NCBI GenBank assembly: GCA_002315505.1
Contig: DCGX01000001.1
Coordinates: 1-43,783 of the forward strand
DNA length: 43,783 nucleotides
Reading direction: 5' to 3'
From: Ruminococcaceae bacterium UBA1767
GTDB taxonomy: Bacteria; Bacillota; Clostridia; Oscillospirales; Acutalibacteraceae
Below the pieces are notes generated by a model, which ran no database searches, had not been told where the DNA came from, and was given only the letters and a program-made list of their open reading frames with translations. Shown here in pieces: positions 16,174-25,572 of the stretch. Made by a program: the position numbers and the translations under genes. Positions within the stretch are counted from its first letter, which is position 1. The number at the start of each line of letters is the position of its first letter.

Positions 16174-17379
16174 TTAACCTCTGATTTTCTTAACAACAGC
16201 TTCACAATCTGCCTTGTCCATAATCTTCGGAACAGGGTAGAGCGGATTACCTTCCTTAAGTGCACGCTCAACGATTGTCGGAATATCCTTGTCCTGAATA
16301 AAGTCGAAGTGGTCGGGGATATTCATGTTCTTGTTGAACTGCTTGATAGCCTCGATGAATGCAGTTGCCTTTGCTGCATCTGTGTCACCCTTAAGACCGA
16401 CGATATCAGCAAGCTCTGCTAACTTCTTATAAGCTGTTTCACCGTAGTACTCAAGTACATGCGGAAGAATTACAGCATTTGCAAGTCCGTGAGGTGTGCC
16501 GTAAATACCGCCGAGATTATGAGCGATTGCATGAACGTAACCAACATAAGCTCTTGTGAATGCCATACCTGCATAGAATGATGCAACAAGCATATTTTCA
16601 CGTGCTTCGAGATTCTGACCGTCATTGTAAGCGGTTTCGATGTTGTCAAAGATGAGCTTTGTTGCTTTTCTTGCATAGTCGTCAGTTGACTTTGTACCGC
16701 TAAGACCGATGAATGCTTCAACTGCGTGAGTGAGAGCGTCCATACCTGTTGTTGATGTAATTTTCTGCGGAAGACCTGTTGTAAGCTCAGGGTCAAGAAC
16801 AGCGAACTTCGGACGGAGCTTCGGGTCATTGATAGCGTATTTCTCGTGAGTCTGCATATTTGTAACAACAGCGGCGAGAGTGGTTTCTGAGCCTGTACCT
16901 GCTGTTGTAGGAACAGCGAAGAACGGTGGAAGCTTTTTGCGAATCTTAAGCTCGCCTCTCATCTTTGAAACAGAAGTATTCGGGTTTGCAACTCTTGCAC
17001 CTGCAGCCTTTGCGCAGTCCATAGGTGAGCCGCCACCGAAAGCGATAATGCCTTCACAACCGTTTTTGAGATAAAGACGTCTTGCCTCTTCGATATTTTC
17101 GATTGACGGGTTAGGCTGAACACCGTCATATACTGTGTACTTGATGTTTGTTTCATCGAGCTTCTCAAAAAGACTGTCAAGAATATGAAGTCCCATAAGA
17201 CCCTTATCTGTAACAACAAGAACAGATGAGATGCCCTTTGATTTGATGAGTGACGGGAGCTTTTTAACTGCGCCCGGGCCTTTTAAAAGTTCAGGCTCTG
17301 ACCAGTCAAAGAAATATTCGGCAACCATAAAAGTCTTCTGATAAGCTCTGTAGCCGAGTTCAACTGCTTTATTTGGCAT
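16174..17379 (-). CDS. Iron-containing (group III) alcohol dehydrogenase
   Basis: NAD(P)-dependent alcohol/aldehyde oxidoreductase of the Fe-ADH family (401 aa, usual length), likely used in fermentative aldehyde reduction. The coenzyme motif GGGSPMDCAK and the metal ligands are visible: Asp and His in GMDALTHAVEA, His in VHAIAHNLGG, and His in TPHGLANA. The ATG at 17379 follows GAGGTG by 7 nt; an in-frame GTG at 17388 lies inside that site and is unlikely. The gene stands alone with its own promoter and terminator. Substrate cannot be told; clostridial relatives include butanol and propanediol dehydrogenases. Confidence 0.92.
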   Translation of the reverse strand: MPNKAVELGYRAYQKTFMVAEYFFDWSEPELLKGPGAVKKLPSLIKSKGISSVLVVTDKGLMGLHILDSLFEKLDETNIKYTVYDGVQPNPSIENIEEARRLYLKNGCEGIIAFGGGSPMDCAKAAGARVANPNTSVSKMRGELKIRKKLPPFFAVPTTAGTGSETTLAAVVTNMQTHEKYAINDPKLRPKFAVLDPELTTGLPQKITSTTGMDALTHAVEAFIGLSGTKSTDDYARKATKLIFDNIETAYNDGQNLEARENMLVASFYAGMAFTRAYVGYVHAIAHNLGGIYGTPHGLANAVILPHVLEYYGETAYKKLAELADIVGLKGDTDAAKATAFIEAIKQFNKNMNIPDHFDFIQDKDIPTIVERALKEGNPLYPVPKIMDKADCEAVVKKIRG

Positions 17380-17410
17380 AATTAACACCTCAAAATAATA
17401 AGATATACTT

Positions 17411-17439
17411 ATTTTATCAATTATGCCGAAACTTTACAA
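17411..17439 (-). promoter_or_regulatory. Promoter of the alcohol dehydrogenase gene
   Basis: Minus-strand TTGTAA (17439-17434), 17-nt spacer and TAAAAT (17416-17411), about 32 nt upstream of the start codon. Confidence 0.6.
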
Positions 17440-17469
17440 GAGAAAAATGAAAAATTTTACAAAAAATAA

Positions 17470-17490
17470 CCGCATCCGTAAAGAATGCGG
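17470..17490 (-). terminator. Terminator of the ddl-argS operon
   Basis: CCGCATTC/GGATGCGG (8 bp, one T-G wobble) around TTTAC, followed by TTATTTTTTG on the minus strand, 8 nt after the DUF2079 stop codon. Confidence 0.85.
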
Positions 17491-17498
17491 TATAAAAA

Positions 17499-19262
17499 TT
17501 ATTTTTGATATACTGAAATCAAACCTTCATAGCCGTCAACAACCTTATATCCAGCCTCAATATACTTGCTTATATATTTATCCTCAAGCTCTTTGGTAAG
17601 ATATCTTTCGTCAACAATCATGTAATCCGTATCGGGCTTTTCGTGATATTCAAGCTCGTAAACCAAATCTCTGTCCGAGATTTTCTGCAGTAGGAATGTT
17701 GAAATGGAAACGGAAGCATCCTCGGGGATTTTATCGAGAATCTGTTCGATTTTCCTGTAATCTTCCTTTTCCGCCTTGTAGGTGTCGGTGTATCCACGTA
17801 GCTTCGGGATACAAAGCGACAGACAAAGAATGACAGACATTACGGTTGCTGTTGTGCAGATATATCTTCGGCTGAGCTTGTCTTTTTCCTCAACGCTGAG
17901 AATTGAAGCATAGATAAGAAATGCAGAAATGCCGAAGGTGTATTGCTTTGCAATTTCATACTGATAAACGTAAGTTGTGATGAGATTTATCAGCACAGGA
18001 GAAATTAACAAAAATCGTGACGTTTTTTTCGTCATAAACGGCATAAAGCAAAGCGGGAAAAACAATTCCGCAACGTACTTTATTTTGTCGGAATTTTCGT
18101 CACGTGTAAGGAATATCTGACTGAAGAAATACGCAGGGTTTGTAAATGCCGTTTTTACAACACCGAAAAGACCTTCGTCGTCGAGAGTGAGATTTGAAAA
18201 TCTGTCGGACATAATGCCAAGACCGTATTTTTTCATAAGTGCCGCCGTAACACCGAAATAAATGCAGGCAGCAACAATTAAAATCGGAGCTTTTTTGAAG
18301 TCCTTTCTGTCAAACAGAATATAGACTGCAAAAATTACGAGATAGATAAATGCATCTTCCTTGACAAGAAGAGTGATTGCCGAAAACACGAAAAACGGAA
18401 CAGCTTTGCATTGTTCGTAGCAATAGAAAACCCACAGTAAAAGCGGAAGCAAAAAGCAGTTTTCGTGAATATCATAAAAGCTACTTGCTGAAATAACAGG
18501 GTATGTTGCGTAGATTGCCGAGAAAAGTACGATTGTCAGCTTGTCGATTCTTTTGCGTTGCATAAGCATAACCATAGGAATGATTCCGCTGTACAGAATA
18601 AGAGTCTGCGAAATATTCAATGTGTATGGCGATGGAAAAATGCAGTAAATCGGAAGTAAAACATAATAAATCGGCGAGAAATGTACGCAGAAATGCGACA
18701 TTAGTCGGTCACGTTCACACGATGTAATCGGCAAAAAGCCTTCCTTCATGTGGTGGAACATATTGCACCATATTCCGAAATCGTAATTAGGTGATGAGTA
18801 TGTTGCAATTCGCATGATTCCGATGCTCATTGATAATGTACCGAAAATCACGGCAATGAGCAGAATTATGAGATTCTTCGATTTAATGTTGAAGAAAATT
18901 TCAGCCTTGCTGTTTTTGACGTACAGCATTGTGATTGCAACTATTACACCGACAGCAAGAATCGAAAACAGACTCGATGTTCGGCAAAGCATTATTGTGC
19001 AGAAAAACGTGACGTTTGTTATCAGTATAGCCTGAACAATTCCGATTTCTGAAAATGTTCTTTGTGCAAATGAAATTGCACCGAAGATTACGAGAATTGC
19101 AAAGGATATCAGAACAATACTGACATCCTTGAAAGCTTCAAGACTCAACGTCGGTTTTGTTGAGAGAATAATTGCACTTACAAAAAACCATGCCGAAATC
19201 AGCTTTGCGACCCAATCATTTCTGAAGGGGGATAATACCTGAACGAACCTTTCCTTGTTCAT
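17499..19262 (-). CDS. DUF2079 family polytopic membrane protein
   Basis: 587-aa protein with about a dozen membrane segments and a soluble C-terminal tail of roughly 90 residues. It has DUF2079 features: YDFGIWCNMFHHMKEG after the early segments, SHFCVHFSPIYYVLLPIY, and SSFYDIHENCF. The layout resembles GT-C type glycosyltransferases, which use lipid-linked sugars, but no biochemical function is established to my knowledge. It starts 4 nt after the argS stop with only a weak ribosome site, so translation is probably coupled. Last gene of the ddl, ywiB-like, argS operon. Confidence 0.8.
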   Translation of the reverse strand: MNKERFVQVLSPFRNDWVAKLISAWFFVSAIILSTKPTLSLEAFKDVSIVLISFAILVIFGAISFAQRTFSEIGIVQAILITNVTFFCTIMLCRTSSLFSILAVGVIVAITMLYVKNSKAEIFFNIKSKNLIILLIAVIFGTLSMSIGIMRIATYSSPNYDFGIWCNMFHHMKEGFLPITSCERDRLMSHFCVHFSPIYYVLLPIYCIFPSPYTLNISQTLILYSGIIPMVMLMQRKRIDKLTIVLFSAIYATYPVISASSFYDIHENCFLLPLLLWVFYCYEQCKAVPFFVFSAITLLVKEDAFIYLVIFAVYILFDRKDFKKAPILIVAACIYFGVTAALMKKYGLGIMSDRFSNLTLDDEGLFGVVKTAFTNPAYFFSQIFLTRDENSDKIKYVAELFFPLCFMPFMTKKTSRFLLISPVLINLITTYVYQYEIAKQYTFGISAFLIYASILSVEEKDKLSRRYICTTATVMSVILCLSLCIPKLRGYTDTYKAEKEDYRKIEQILDKIPEDASVSISTFLLQKISDRDLVYELEYHEKPDTDYMIVDERYLTKELEDKYISKYIEAGYKVVDGYEGLISVYQK

Positions 19263-19266
19263 TTAA

Positions 19267-21012
19267 TCACATACTTTCTGGAACTGTGATGTGAAGCATT
19301 TCAAGAATGTTTTTGATTGTATCCTTAACGCAGATACAAAGATAAAGTCTTGCCTGCATGAGCTTTTCATCGTCACAGTTTACACGGCAGGCATTGTAGA
19401 ACTTGTGGAATAATGTTGCGAGATCGACCGCATAACGGGTTATTTTTGCAGGGTCGTAATTCCTTGCCGAAACAATAATTTCGCCTGTAAGAGCCGCCAA
19501 ATGGCGAATAAGCTCACGTTCTTCGTCTGCCTTGAGTAATTCAAGCTCATCTTCTGAGCAATCACGTGCTGTTATGCCGTCTTCAGCGAGCTTTTTGATG
19601 ATTGAACAAATTCTTGCGTGAGCATACTGGCAATAGTAAACAGGGTTCTTTGCACTCTGCTCAACGGCAAGGTCAAGGTCGAATTCCATCTGTGAGCCCG
19701 GCTCTCTCATATTGAAGAGGAAACGTACTGCATCAATTGGAATATCCTCAAGAAGGTCAACAAGTGTTATTGCCTTACCTGTTCTCTTTGACATTCTGAC
19801 TACCTCACCGTCACGGGTAAGACGAACTAACTGCATAAGAATAACGTCGAGTCTGTCACCGCCGACACCGATTGCATCGAGAGCACCCTGCATTCTTGCA
19901 ACGTGACCGTGATGGTCAGCACCCCAGATGTCAATAGCTGTGTCGAAATCACGAACTGCAAGCTTGTTTCTGTGATATGCAATATCGGCGGCAAAGTATG
20001 TGGGATTGCCGTTTGCACGGATAAGAACATCGTCCTTCAATTCGAGCTTGTCTATGTCCTCCTGCTTAAGTCCCTGAGCGAGAAGACGTTTGGTCTGTAC
20101 TTCAATATTCTTGTACCACAATGCTCCGTCTTTTTCGTAAGTAAGACCTTTTTCTGTCATGAGCTTGATTGTATCTGTAAGCTCACCGTCGTTGTGAAGC
20201 ACACTTTCGTGGAACCATGTGTCATATTCAATTCTGTATTTTGTGAGATTATCCTTCATCGCCTGTATATTTTTCGGCAATGCAAATTCAACAAGAGCTT
20301 TTCTTCTCTCTTCCTCACTGCAAGCAAGATATTTGTCGCCGTTAACGTCAGCAAATTCCTTTGCACGAACCTTGATATCTTCTCCGTGATAGCTGTCCTC
20401 GGGCAGCTCAACTGCATCCTCACCCTTGAACAACTGCTGATATCTGATGTCGAGTGAAAGAGCGAATTTATCAATCTGATTACCTGCATCGTTGATGTAG
20501 AATTCACGGCTTACTTCGTAGCCAGCCCAGTCAAGCACAGCGGCAAGACAGTCGCCGAGAGCACCGCCGCGTGCGTTGCCCATATGCATAGGACCTGTCG
20601 GGTTTGCCGAAACGAATTCAACGTTGATTTTCTTGCCCTTGCCGTAATCCGAACGACCGTAATCCTTACCCTTTACACGGATGTCCTTGAGAATATCGGC
20701 ATAATATCTGTCACCGAGATAGAAATTCATAAATCCCGGTCCTGCAACCTCTGCACGGACAAAATATGTTCCGTCAAGCTCAATGTGAGCCATAATTGCA
20801 TCTGCAATTTTTCTCGGAGCATTGTGAAGCTCTCTTGCCCATACCATTGCGGCATTAGCTGAAAAATCACCATTTGCTCTGTCTGCAGGAACTTCAACAT
20901 TGAAGCCGGCGGCAGGCGAAGAAGTGAATGTACCGTCTGCAACACTCTTTTCAACGGCAGTTGTAATTGCGTTTTTTAACTGTTCCTGAACCTTGTTAAC
21001 TAAATAGGACAT
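19267..21012 (-). CDS. argS: Arginyl-tRNA synthetase
   Basis: Class I synthetase joining arginine to tRNA-Arg (581 aa). The ArgRS N-terminal domain is followed by the HIGH-type motif HMGN (143-146, within SANPTGPMHMGNARGG), the catalytic Rossmann fold, and an RMSKRTGKAI motif equivalent to KMSKS. The DALR anticodon-binding domain ends the protein. It overlaps the upstream DUF1934 gene as TAATG, a known conserved neighbour in Firmicutes. No T-box precedes it; expression follows the ddl operon promoter. Confidence 0.97.
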   Translation of the reverse strand: MSYLVNKVQEQLKNAITTAVEKSVADGTFTSSPAAGFNVEVPADRANGDFSANAAMVWARELHNAPRKIADAIMAHIELDGTYFVRAEVAGPGFMNFYLGDRYYADILKDIRVKGKDYGRSDYGKGKKINVEFVSANPTGPMHMGNARGGALGDCLAAVLDWAGYEVSREFYINDAGNQIDKFALSLDIRYQQLFKGEDAVELPEDSYHGEDIKVRAKEFADVNGDKYLACSEEERRKALVEFALPKNIQAMKDNLTKYRIEYDTWFHESVLHNDGELTDTIKLMTEKGLTYEKDGALWYKNIEVQTKRLLAQGLKQEDIDKLELKDDVLIRANGNPTYFAADIAYHRNKLAVRDFDTAIDIWGADHHGHVARMQGALDAIGVGGDRLDVILMQLVRLTRDGEVVRMSKRTGKAITLVDLLEDIPIDAVRFLFNMREPGSQMEFDLDLAVEQSAKNPVYYCQYAHARICSIIKKLAEDGITARDCSEDELELLKADEERELIRHLAALTGEIIVSARNYDPAKITRYAVDLATLFHKFYNACRVNCDDEKLMQARLYLCICVKDTIKNILEMLHITVPESM

Positions 21013-21443
21013 TAGTTTTCCTCCTTGTATGAAACACTGATTTTAAGTCTGTTCTTACTGACAAGCTCAGAATCAAAATCAAGTGAGTAAGTGAAATCGA
21101 GTTTAATAAGTCTGCCATTGCGAAAAACAGATGTAATGCCTGAGCCTGTAACACCCATTGAAAGAGTACCCATAGGAGTTGAATAGCAACATATGTTTCG
21201 CTTTGCTTTCTCTATTTTTAAATTTGTTGTATATTTTCCTGTTCTCGACACATCAACACAATTGCCGTTTGTGATTCGCATAATTGTGTGACAGCCCTTC
21301 AATTCGTCGGATTGCTCATCGTAGCCGATTGTGTAATCGTTTTCGCTACCGTCAATTTCCGCTACTGTGGTAAGCTCGGCTTTTTCGAATGAACCGTCTG
21401 TGTCGTGAAAATCGTGTATTGTAATCAAGCAATTCATTGCCAT
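21012..21443 (-). CDS. DUF1934 (YwiB-like) beta-barrel protein
   Basis: 143-aa cytoplasmic protein of the calycin-like DUF1934 family. Recognised from its beta-rich pattern, the central SYxxPMGxL-like motif (CYSTPMGTLSMGVTG), the IxYxLDFD-like ending (DFTYSLDFDSELVS) and its place directly before argS, as in Bacillus ywiB-argS. Function unknown. It overlaps ddl by 10 nt and argS by 1 nt. Confidence 0.82.
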   Translation of the reverse strand: MAMNCLITIHDFHDTDGSFEKAELTTVAEIDGSENDYTIGYDEQSDELKGCHTIMRITNGNCVDVSRTGKYTTNLKIEKAKRNICCYSTPMGTLSMGVTGSGITSVFRNGRLIKLDFTYSLDFDSELVSKNRLKISVSYKEEN

Positions 21444-22501
21444 TTCTCCACAGCAAGTCCGAGAAGTCTGTCGATAAGCTCTTCGTAAGGAATGCCCGAA
21501 GCGGCAAACATTTTCGGATACATACTGATTGATGTGAATCCCGGAATTGTGTTTGGCTCGTTAAGCATAACGAGTCCGTCACTCTCACGAATGAAGAAGT
21601 CGACTCTTGTAAGACCTGAGCAACCGAGAGCCTTGTAAGCGTTGCAGGCAGCCGCACGGACTTCGTTCATCTTTTCGTCTGTGATTCTTGCAGGAATATG
21701 CAATTCACTTGACGGATTAATATATTTTGCTTCGTAATCATAGAAATCGTTGCACGGAACAACCTCACCGCAGATTGAGGCAATCGGCTCCTCGTTGCCC
21801 ATAACGGCACATTCGATTTCCATTCCGACTACACCCTCCTCAATAACGAGCTTGGTGTCCTCCTTAAATGCCTTGTCGATAGCCTTTGCGAGGTCTTCTT
21901 TGTCAGTTGCCTTGCTTACACCGACGGAAGAACCTGCGTTTGCAGGCTTGACGAAAGCAGGAAAGCCGAGATATTCTGCTGATTTTTCAATATACTTCTG
22001 CGGGTCTTTGTCATACTCATACTTTGAAAGACCAATCCATTTTGCCTGCGGAATGCCGGAAGCATCGGCAAGCGTGTTTGTCATAACCTTATCCATACAG
22101 CAGGCGGAAGCGAGCATATCGCAACCGACAAAGGGGATTCCTGCAAGCTGTAAGAAGCCCTGCATTGTACCGTCTTCACCGTTTTTACCATGAAGAACGG
22201 GGAATGCAACGTCAATTCTGATAACCTCTGTGCCGTCTTCGCCGAACACGATAATACCGTGGTCGTTTCTGTCGGGAGAGATGATTGCTTTGGTGAGATT
22301 TTCGGTGTCGCTGAGCCATTTGTCCTCGGGCAGATTATTGACATCACCGTCATATTTGTACCATTTTCCGTCTTTGGAAATTCCGAGCATAACTACGTTA
22401 TACTTCTCTTTTGATGTGTTTTCGATAACGGATTTTGCAGACACGACAGAAACGTCATGCTCGCTTGAAACACCGCCGAAAATAATAAGTGCGTTCATCA
22501 T
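21434..22501 (-). CDS. ddl: D-alanine--D-alanine ligase
   Basis: ATP-grasp enzyme making the D-Ala-D-Ala dipeptide for peptidoglycan (355 aa). Signatures: FGGVSSEHDVSVVSA at the N-terminus, PAFVKPANAGSSVGVSK, FYDYEAKY, and NEPNTIPGFTSISMYPK at the C-terminus. The tyrosine in EAKY is typical of D-Ala-D-Ala enzymes; the phenylalanine seen in D-lactate-type ligases of intrinsically vancomycin-resistant bacteria is absent. The start has a tandem ATG and a modest GGGG site. First gene of the operon with the YwiB-like gene, argS and DUF2079. Confidence 0.95.
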   Translation of the reverse strand: MMNALIIFGGVSSEHDVSVVSAKSVIENTSKEKYNVVMLGISKDGKWYKYDGDVNNLPEDKWLSDTENLTKAIISPDRNDHGIIVFGEDGTEVIRIDVAFPVLHGKNGEDGTMQGFLQLAGIPFVGCDMLASACCMDKVMTNTLADASGIPQAKWIGLSKYEYDKDPQKYIEKSAEYLGFPAFVKPANAGSSVGVSKATDKEDLAKAIDKAFKEDTKLVIEEGVVGMEIECAVMGNEEPIASICGEVVPCNDFYDYEAKYINPSSELHIPARITDEKMNEVRAAACNAYKALGCSGLTRVDFFIRESDGLVMLNEPNTIPGFTSISMYPKMFAASGIPYEELIDRLLGLAVEKWQ

Positions 22502-22539
22502 ATCTATTACCCCATAATAATTATTTCATAATCCTTAAA

Positions 22540-22568
22540 ATAGTATCATATCAGCTAAAATAAGTCAA
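22540..22568 (-). promoter_or_regulatory. Promoter of the ddl-argS operon
   Basis: Minus-strand TTGACT (22568-22563), 17-nt spacer and TACTAT (22545-22540), about 40 nt upstream of ddl. Divergent from the gyrase operon promoter. Confidence 0.65.
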
Positions 22569-22623
22569 CACCGAATTGCTGTAAAACAGGCAAAAATATC
22601 CCGAAAAAAATAGCAAAAAAATA

Positions 22624-22652
22624 GTGACAAAATACCATATATATGATATAAT
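22624..22652 (+). promoter_or_regulatory. Promoter of the gyrase operon
   Basis: GTGACA (22624-22629), a 17-nt spacer and TATAAT (22647-22652), about 42 nt upstream of the first gene, which has an AAAGGAG site. Confidence 0.7.
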
Positions 22653-22664
22653 TCTATCATATAT
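22639..22664. promoter_or_regulatory. 10-bp inverted repeat across the gyrase-operon -10 box
   Basis: ATATATGATA (22639-22648) and TATCATATAT (22655-22664) are perfect inverted copies 6 nt apart. They run from the promoter spacer over the -10 to the expected start site. It could be an operator, or a supercoiling-sensitive cruciform, or chance in AT-rich DNA. Confidence 0.5.
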
Positions 22665-22693
22665 TTATATTATCTATATAAAGGAGCAAATTT

Positions 22694-23563
22694 ATGGAAA
22701 TTACTTCAGCACTCGGCTTGATTATAAAGGGCATGGACAGCACAATGAGGGATAGCGGTTTCTCGGTAGTTGTGCCGTCATCCGTAGAAAAAGGAGAAGT
22801 GCCTGTCACACAGAAAAACGGATATTCGACAATTCTTTACAGCGGTAATAAAGGCTCTGTAAAGGTTGAGCTTTTTGAAGGCAAGATTTCACTTCTCTGC
22901 GCACAGTCACAGGCTGAAAGTGCAGTTGACGGTGACTACAAGAAGATTTCAACAACTCTCTTTGACCCTGAAACAACAGACGACAGAGAGATTAAATATA
23001 TTGTGAATGATTTCTGTGATGGAATCAATGACGTATACGGCAAGAAGGGTAAGCAATCCAAAAAGCTCCCGCAGCCTGTTTCAAAGGCTGCCGCAAAGAG
23101 CGGAACGGTTTATTTTGACCTTGTTACACTCGGAAGCAGATTTGTTCAGGTTTATCCTGAGCTTAAGGAAATTTATAAGGAAAACATCGAAAAATACGGT
23201 GAATTCCTTGCAGATGATTTCTTCCTCAATTACGGTAACGCAAAGCTCCGTGAAACAATCAAGGCTAATGACCCTGTTCAGATGAGAAAGCTCTTTAATA
23301 TGCTTAACAACGTATACAATGACGGTACAAATCAGGTTCAGAGTGTTATTGTTGTTACAATGCTCGGTTCTCTTTACGATGACGATACTCTTCTTGCAAA
23401 CTGTGTTGATTATATGGAAGATATGTCACTGTCGGTTATTGAAACAACCAAGCTCTTGAAAAAACCTGCAAACAGAAGTAAGCTGGAGCATCCTCCGCTT
23501 TACAAACCTAAGAAGGCAAAGAAGCCAAACGCATTTTTGAGTCAGTTGAACGGAGGTAATTAA
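22694..23563 (+). CDS. Conserved hypothetical protein upstream of gyrB
   Basis: 289-aa cytoplasmic protein of no family I can name with confidence. The N-terminal half (1-115) is mixed alpha/beta (GFSVVVPSS, GSVKVELFEG, KISLLCAQ). A lysine-rich linker follows (GKKGKQSKKLPQP). The C-terminal half is helical, with LVTLGSRFVQVYPELKEIYK and LADDFFLNYG, and it ends in a basic tail rich in Lys and Pro. No signal peptide, membrane segment or catalytic motif seen. It is the first gene of the gyrase operon and stops 2 nt before the gyrB start, so it is tightly co-expressed with gyrase. A role in DNA topology or nucleoid work is only a guess. Confidence 0.7.
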   Translation: MEITSALGLIIKGMDSTMRDSGFSVVVPSSVEKGEVPVTQKNGYSTILYSGNKGSVKVELFEGKISLLCAQSQAESAVDGDYKKISTTLFDPETTDDREIKYIVNDFCDGINDVYGKKGKQSKKLPQPVSKAAAKSGTVYFDLVTLGSRFVQVYPELKEIYKENIEKYGEFLADDFFLNYGNAKLRETIKANDPVQMRKLFNMLNNVYNDGTNQVQSVIVVTMLGSLYDDDTLLANCVDYMEDMSLSVIETTKLLKKPANRSKLEHPPLYKPKKAKKPNAFLSQLNGGN

Positions 23564-23565
23564 CC

Positions 23566-25557
23566 GTGGAAAACGAAGAAAAGTTAGAACCCGTTGTTGC
23601 GGAAGTCAGTAGTGAAGAGCTTCTCGACAACGAAATGGACACAGCCGTAACAGAGGAATACGGTGCGGACCAGATTCAGGTTCTCGAGGGACTTGAGGCT
23701 GTTCGTAAGCGTCCGGGTATGTACATTGGTTCAACAGGACCGAGGGGCTTACACCACCTTGTTTATGAGATTGTGGATAACTCAATCGACGAGGCTCTCG
23801 CAGGCTTCTGTACACATATTGAAGTTGAAATTTTACCCGATAACATAATTACAGTACGTGATAACGGACGTGGTATTCCTGTTGCAATTCACGAGAAAAT
23901 GGGCATCCCGACACTTACTGTTGTTCTTACCGTGCTTCACGCAGGCGGTAAGTTCGGCGGAAGCGGATACAAGGTTTCCGGTGGTCTTCACGGTGTTGGT
24001 TCTTCAGTTGTTAATGCCCTTTCAGAGTGGATGGAGGCTGAGGTTTCCCGTGACGGTCACGTGCATTATCAGAAGTTCTCACGTGGTAATGCGGTCGGAG
24101 ATATGAAGATTATCGGTGATACCGAGGAAACGGGAACACTTATCCGTTTCAAGGCTGATGCCGAGATTTTCACAGAAACCGTTGAATATGAATTTGAAGT
24201 TCTCGAGAGAAGACTTCGTGAGTCTGCGTTCCTTAATGCAGGACTTTCAATCACACTTACGGATTCACGTGATGCTGAAAATATTGTTGAAAAGGTGTTC
24301 TGCTATGAGGGAGGCCTTTCTAGCTTCGTTGAGTATATCAACACAAGCCGTGCATTGACTCCGCTTCATACTCCGCCGATTCATTTCTCAACCACAAAGG
24401 ATGACAAGTGCGCTGAAATTGCGATGATGTACAATGACAGCTATAACGAGGTTATTTTGTCCTTTGCTAATAACGTTCACACTGTTGACGGCGGTACTCA
24501 CGAAACAGGTTTTAAAACCGCACTTACACGTGTTTTCAACGATTACGGAAAGAAATACGGAATACTCAAGGACGGCGACAAAAAGCTCTCGGGTGACGAT
24601 GTAAGAGAAGGTCTTACCTGCGTTATCAGTGTTAAGCTCACAGAAGCTGAATTTGAAGGACAGACAAAGGGTAAGCTCGGTAATACTGAGATTACAGGTC
24701 TTGTTTCCGCAATGGTTTATGATAAATTAATGACATACTTTGAGGAAAATCCGTCTGTTGCAAAGGCAATTTTCTCAAAGGCACTTGATGCTTCAAGAGC
24801 AAGAGAAGCCGCAAGAAAGGCTCGTGACCTTGCAAGAAGAAAGGGTGCGCTTGAAAGCAATTCACTTCCCGGCAAGCTCGCAGACTGCACAGAAAAAAGT
24901 GCGGACTGCACAGAGATTTACATCGTCGAGGGAGATTCTGCGGGCGGTTCCGCAAAGGAAGGCCGTGACAGACAGTATCAGGCAATCCTTCCTCTCTGGG
25001 GTAAAATGCTTAACGTAGAAAAGAGCCGTGTTGATAAGGTTATCGGCAACGAAAAGCTCATTCCCATAGTTACTGCTCTCGGTACCGGAATCGGTGAGGA
25101 TTTTGATATCAACAAGCTCCGCTATGACAAGGTTGTTATCATGGCCGATGCCGATGTCGACGGTGCTCATATCCGTACACTTTTGCTTACATTCTTCTTC
25201 CGCTATATGCGACCGCTTCTTGATGAGGGTCATATTTATCTTGCCCAGCCGCCGCTTTTCAAGGTCAGCAAGGGTAAACGCCACGAATATGCCTTCTCTG
25301 ACGAAGAGCGTGACCGCTTCATTGAAGAAATGGGCGGCAGCTGTGATATTCAGCGATACAAAGGTCTTGGTGAAATGGACCCTGTTCAGCTTTGGGAAAC
25401 AACTATGGACCCGAAGACCAGAATTATGCTTCGTGTAACTCTCGAGGATGCTATGGAAGCTGACGAAACCTTCTCAATACTCATGGGTGACAAGGTTGAG
25501 CCAAGACGTGAATTTATTGAAAAGAACGCAAAATACGTTCAGAATCTTGATATATAA
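23566..25557 (+). CDS. gyrB: DNA gyrase subunit B
   Basis: ATPase subunit of DNA gyrase (663 aa), introducing negative supercoils together with GyrA. GHKL ATPase motifs: EIVDNSIDEA, DNGRGIPV and GGLHGVGSSVVNAL. TOPRIM motifs: VEGDSAGGSA and DADVDGAHIRTLLL. The C-terminus ends EKNAKYVQNLDI as in GyrB. At the place of the E. coli K447 quinolone position the motif reads LPLWGK, with Trp478 instead of the usual Lys or Arg. The start is a GTG 2 nt after the preceding stop, and GGAGG lies just upstream. gyrA follows after 15 nt. Confidence 0.97.
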   Translation: MENEEKLEPVVAEVSSEELLDNEMDTAVTEEYGADQIQVLEGLEAVRKRPGMYIGSTGPRGLHHLVYEIVDNSIDEALAGFCTHIEVEILPDNIITVRDNGRGIPVAIHEKMGIPTLTVVLTVLHAGGKFGGSGYKVSGGLHGVGSSVVNALSEWMEAEVSRDGHVHYQKFSRGNAVGDMKIIGDTEETGTLIRFKADAEIFTETVEYEFEVLERRLRESAFLNAGLSITLTDSRDAENIVEKVFCYEGGLSSFVEYINTSRALTPLHTPPIHFSTTKDDKCAEIAMMYNDSYNEVILSFANNVHTVDGGTHETGFKTALTRVFNDYGKKYGILKDGDKKLSGDDVREGLTCVISVKLTEAEFEGQTKGKLGNTEITGLVSAMVYDKLMTYFEENPSVAKAIFSKALDASRAREAARKARDLARRKGALESNSLPGKLADCTEKSADCTEIYIVEGDSAGGSAKEGRDRQYQAILPLWGKMLNVEKSRVDKVIGNEKLIPIVTALGTGIGEDFDINKLRYDKVVIMADADVDGAHIRTLLLTFFFRYMRPLLDEGHIYLAQPPLFKVSKGKRHEYAFSDEERDRFIEEMGGSCDIQRYKGLGEMDPVQLWETTMDPKTRIMLRVTLEDAMEADETFSILMGDKVEPRREFIEKNAKYVQNLDI

Positions 25558-25572
25558 GGAGGCGGGATAGAA

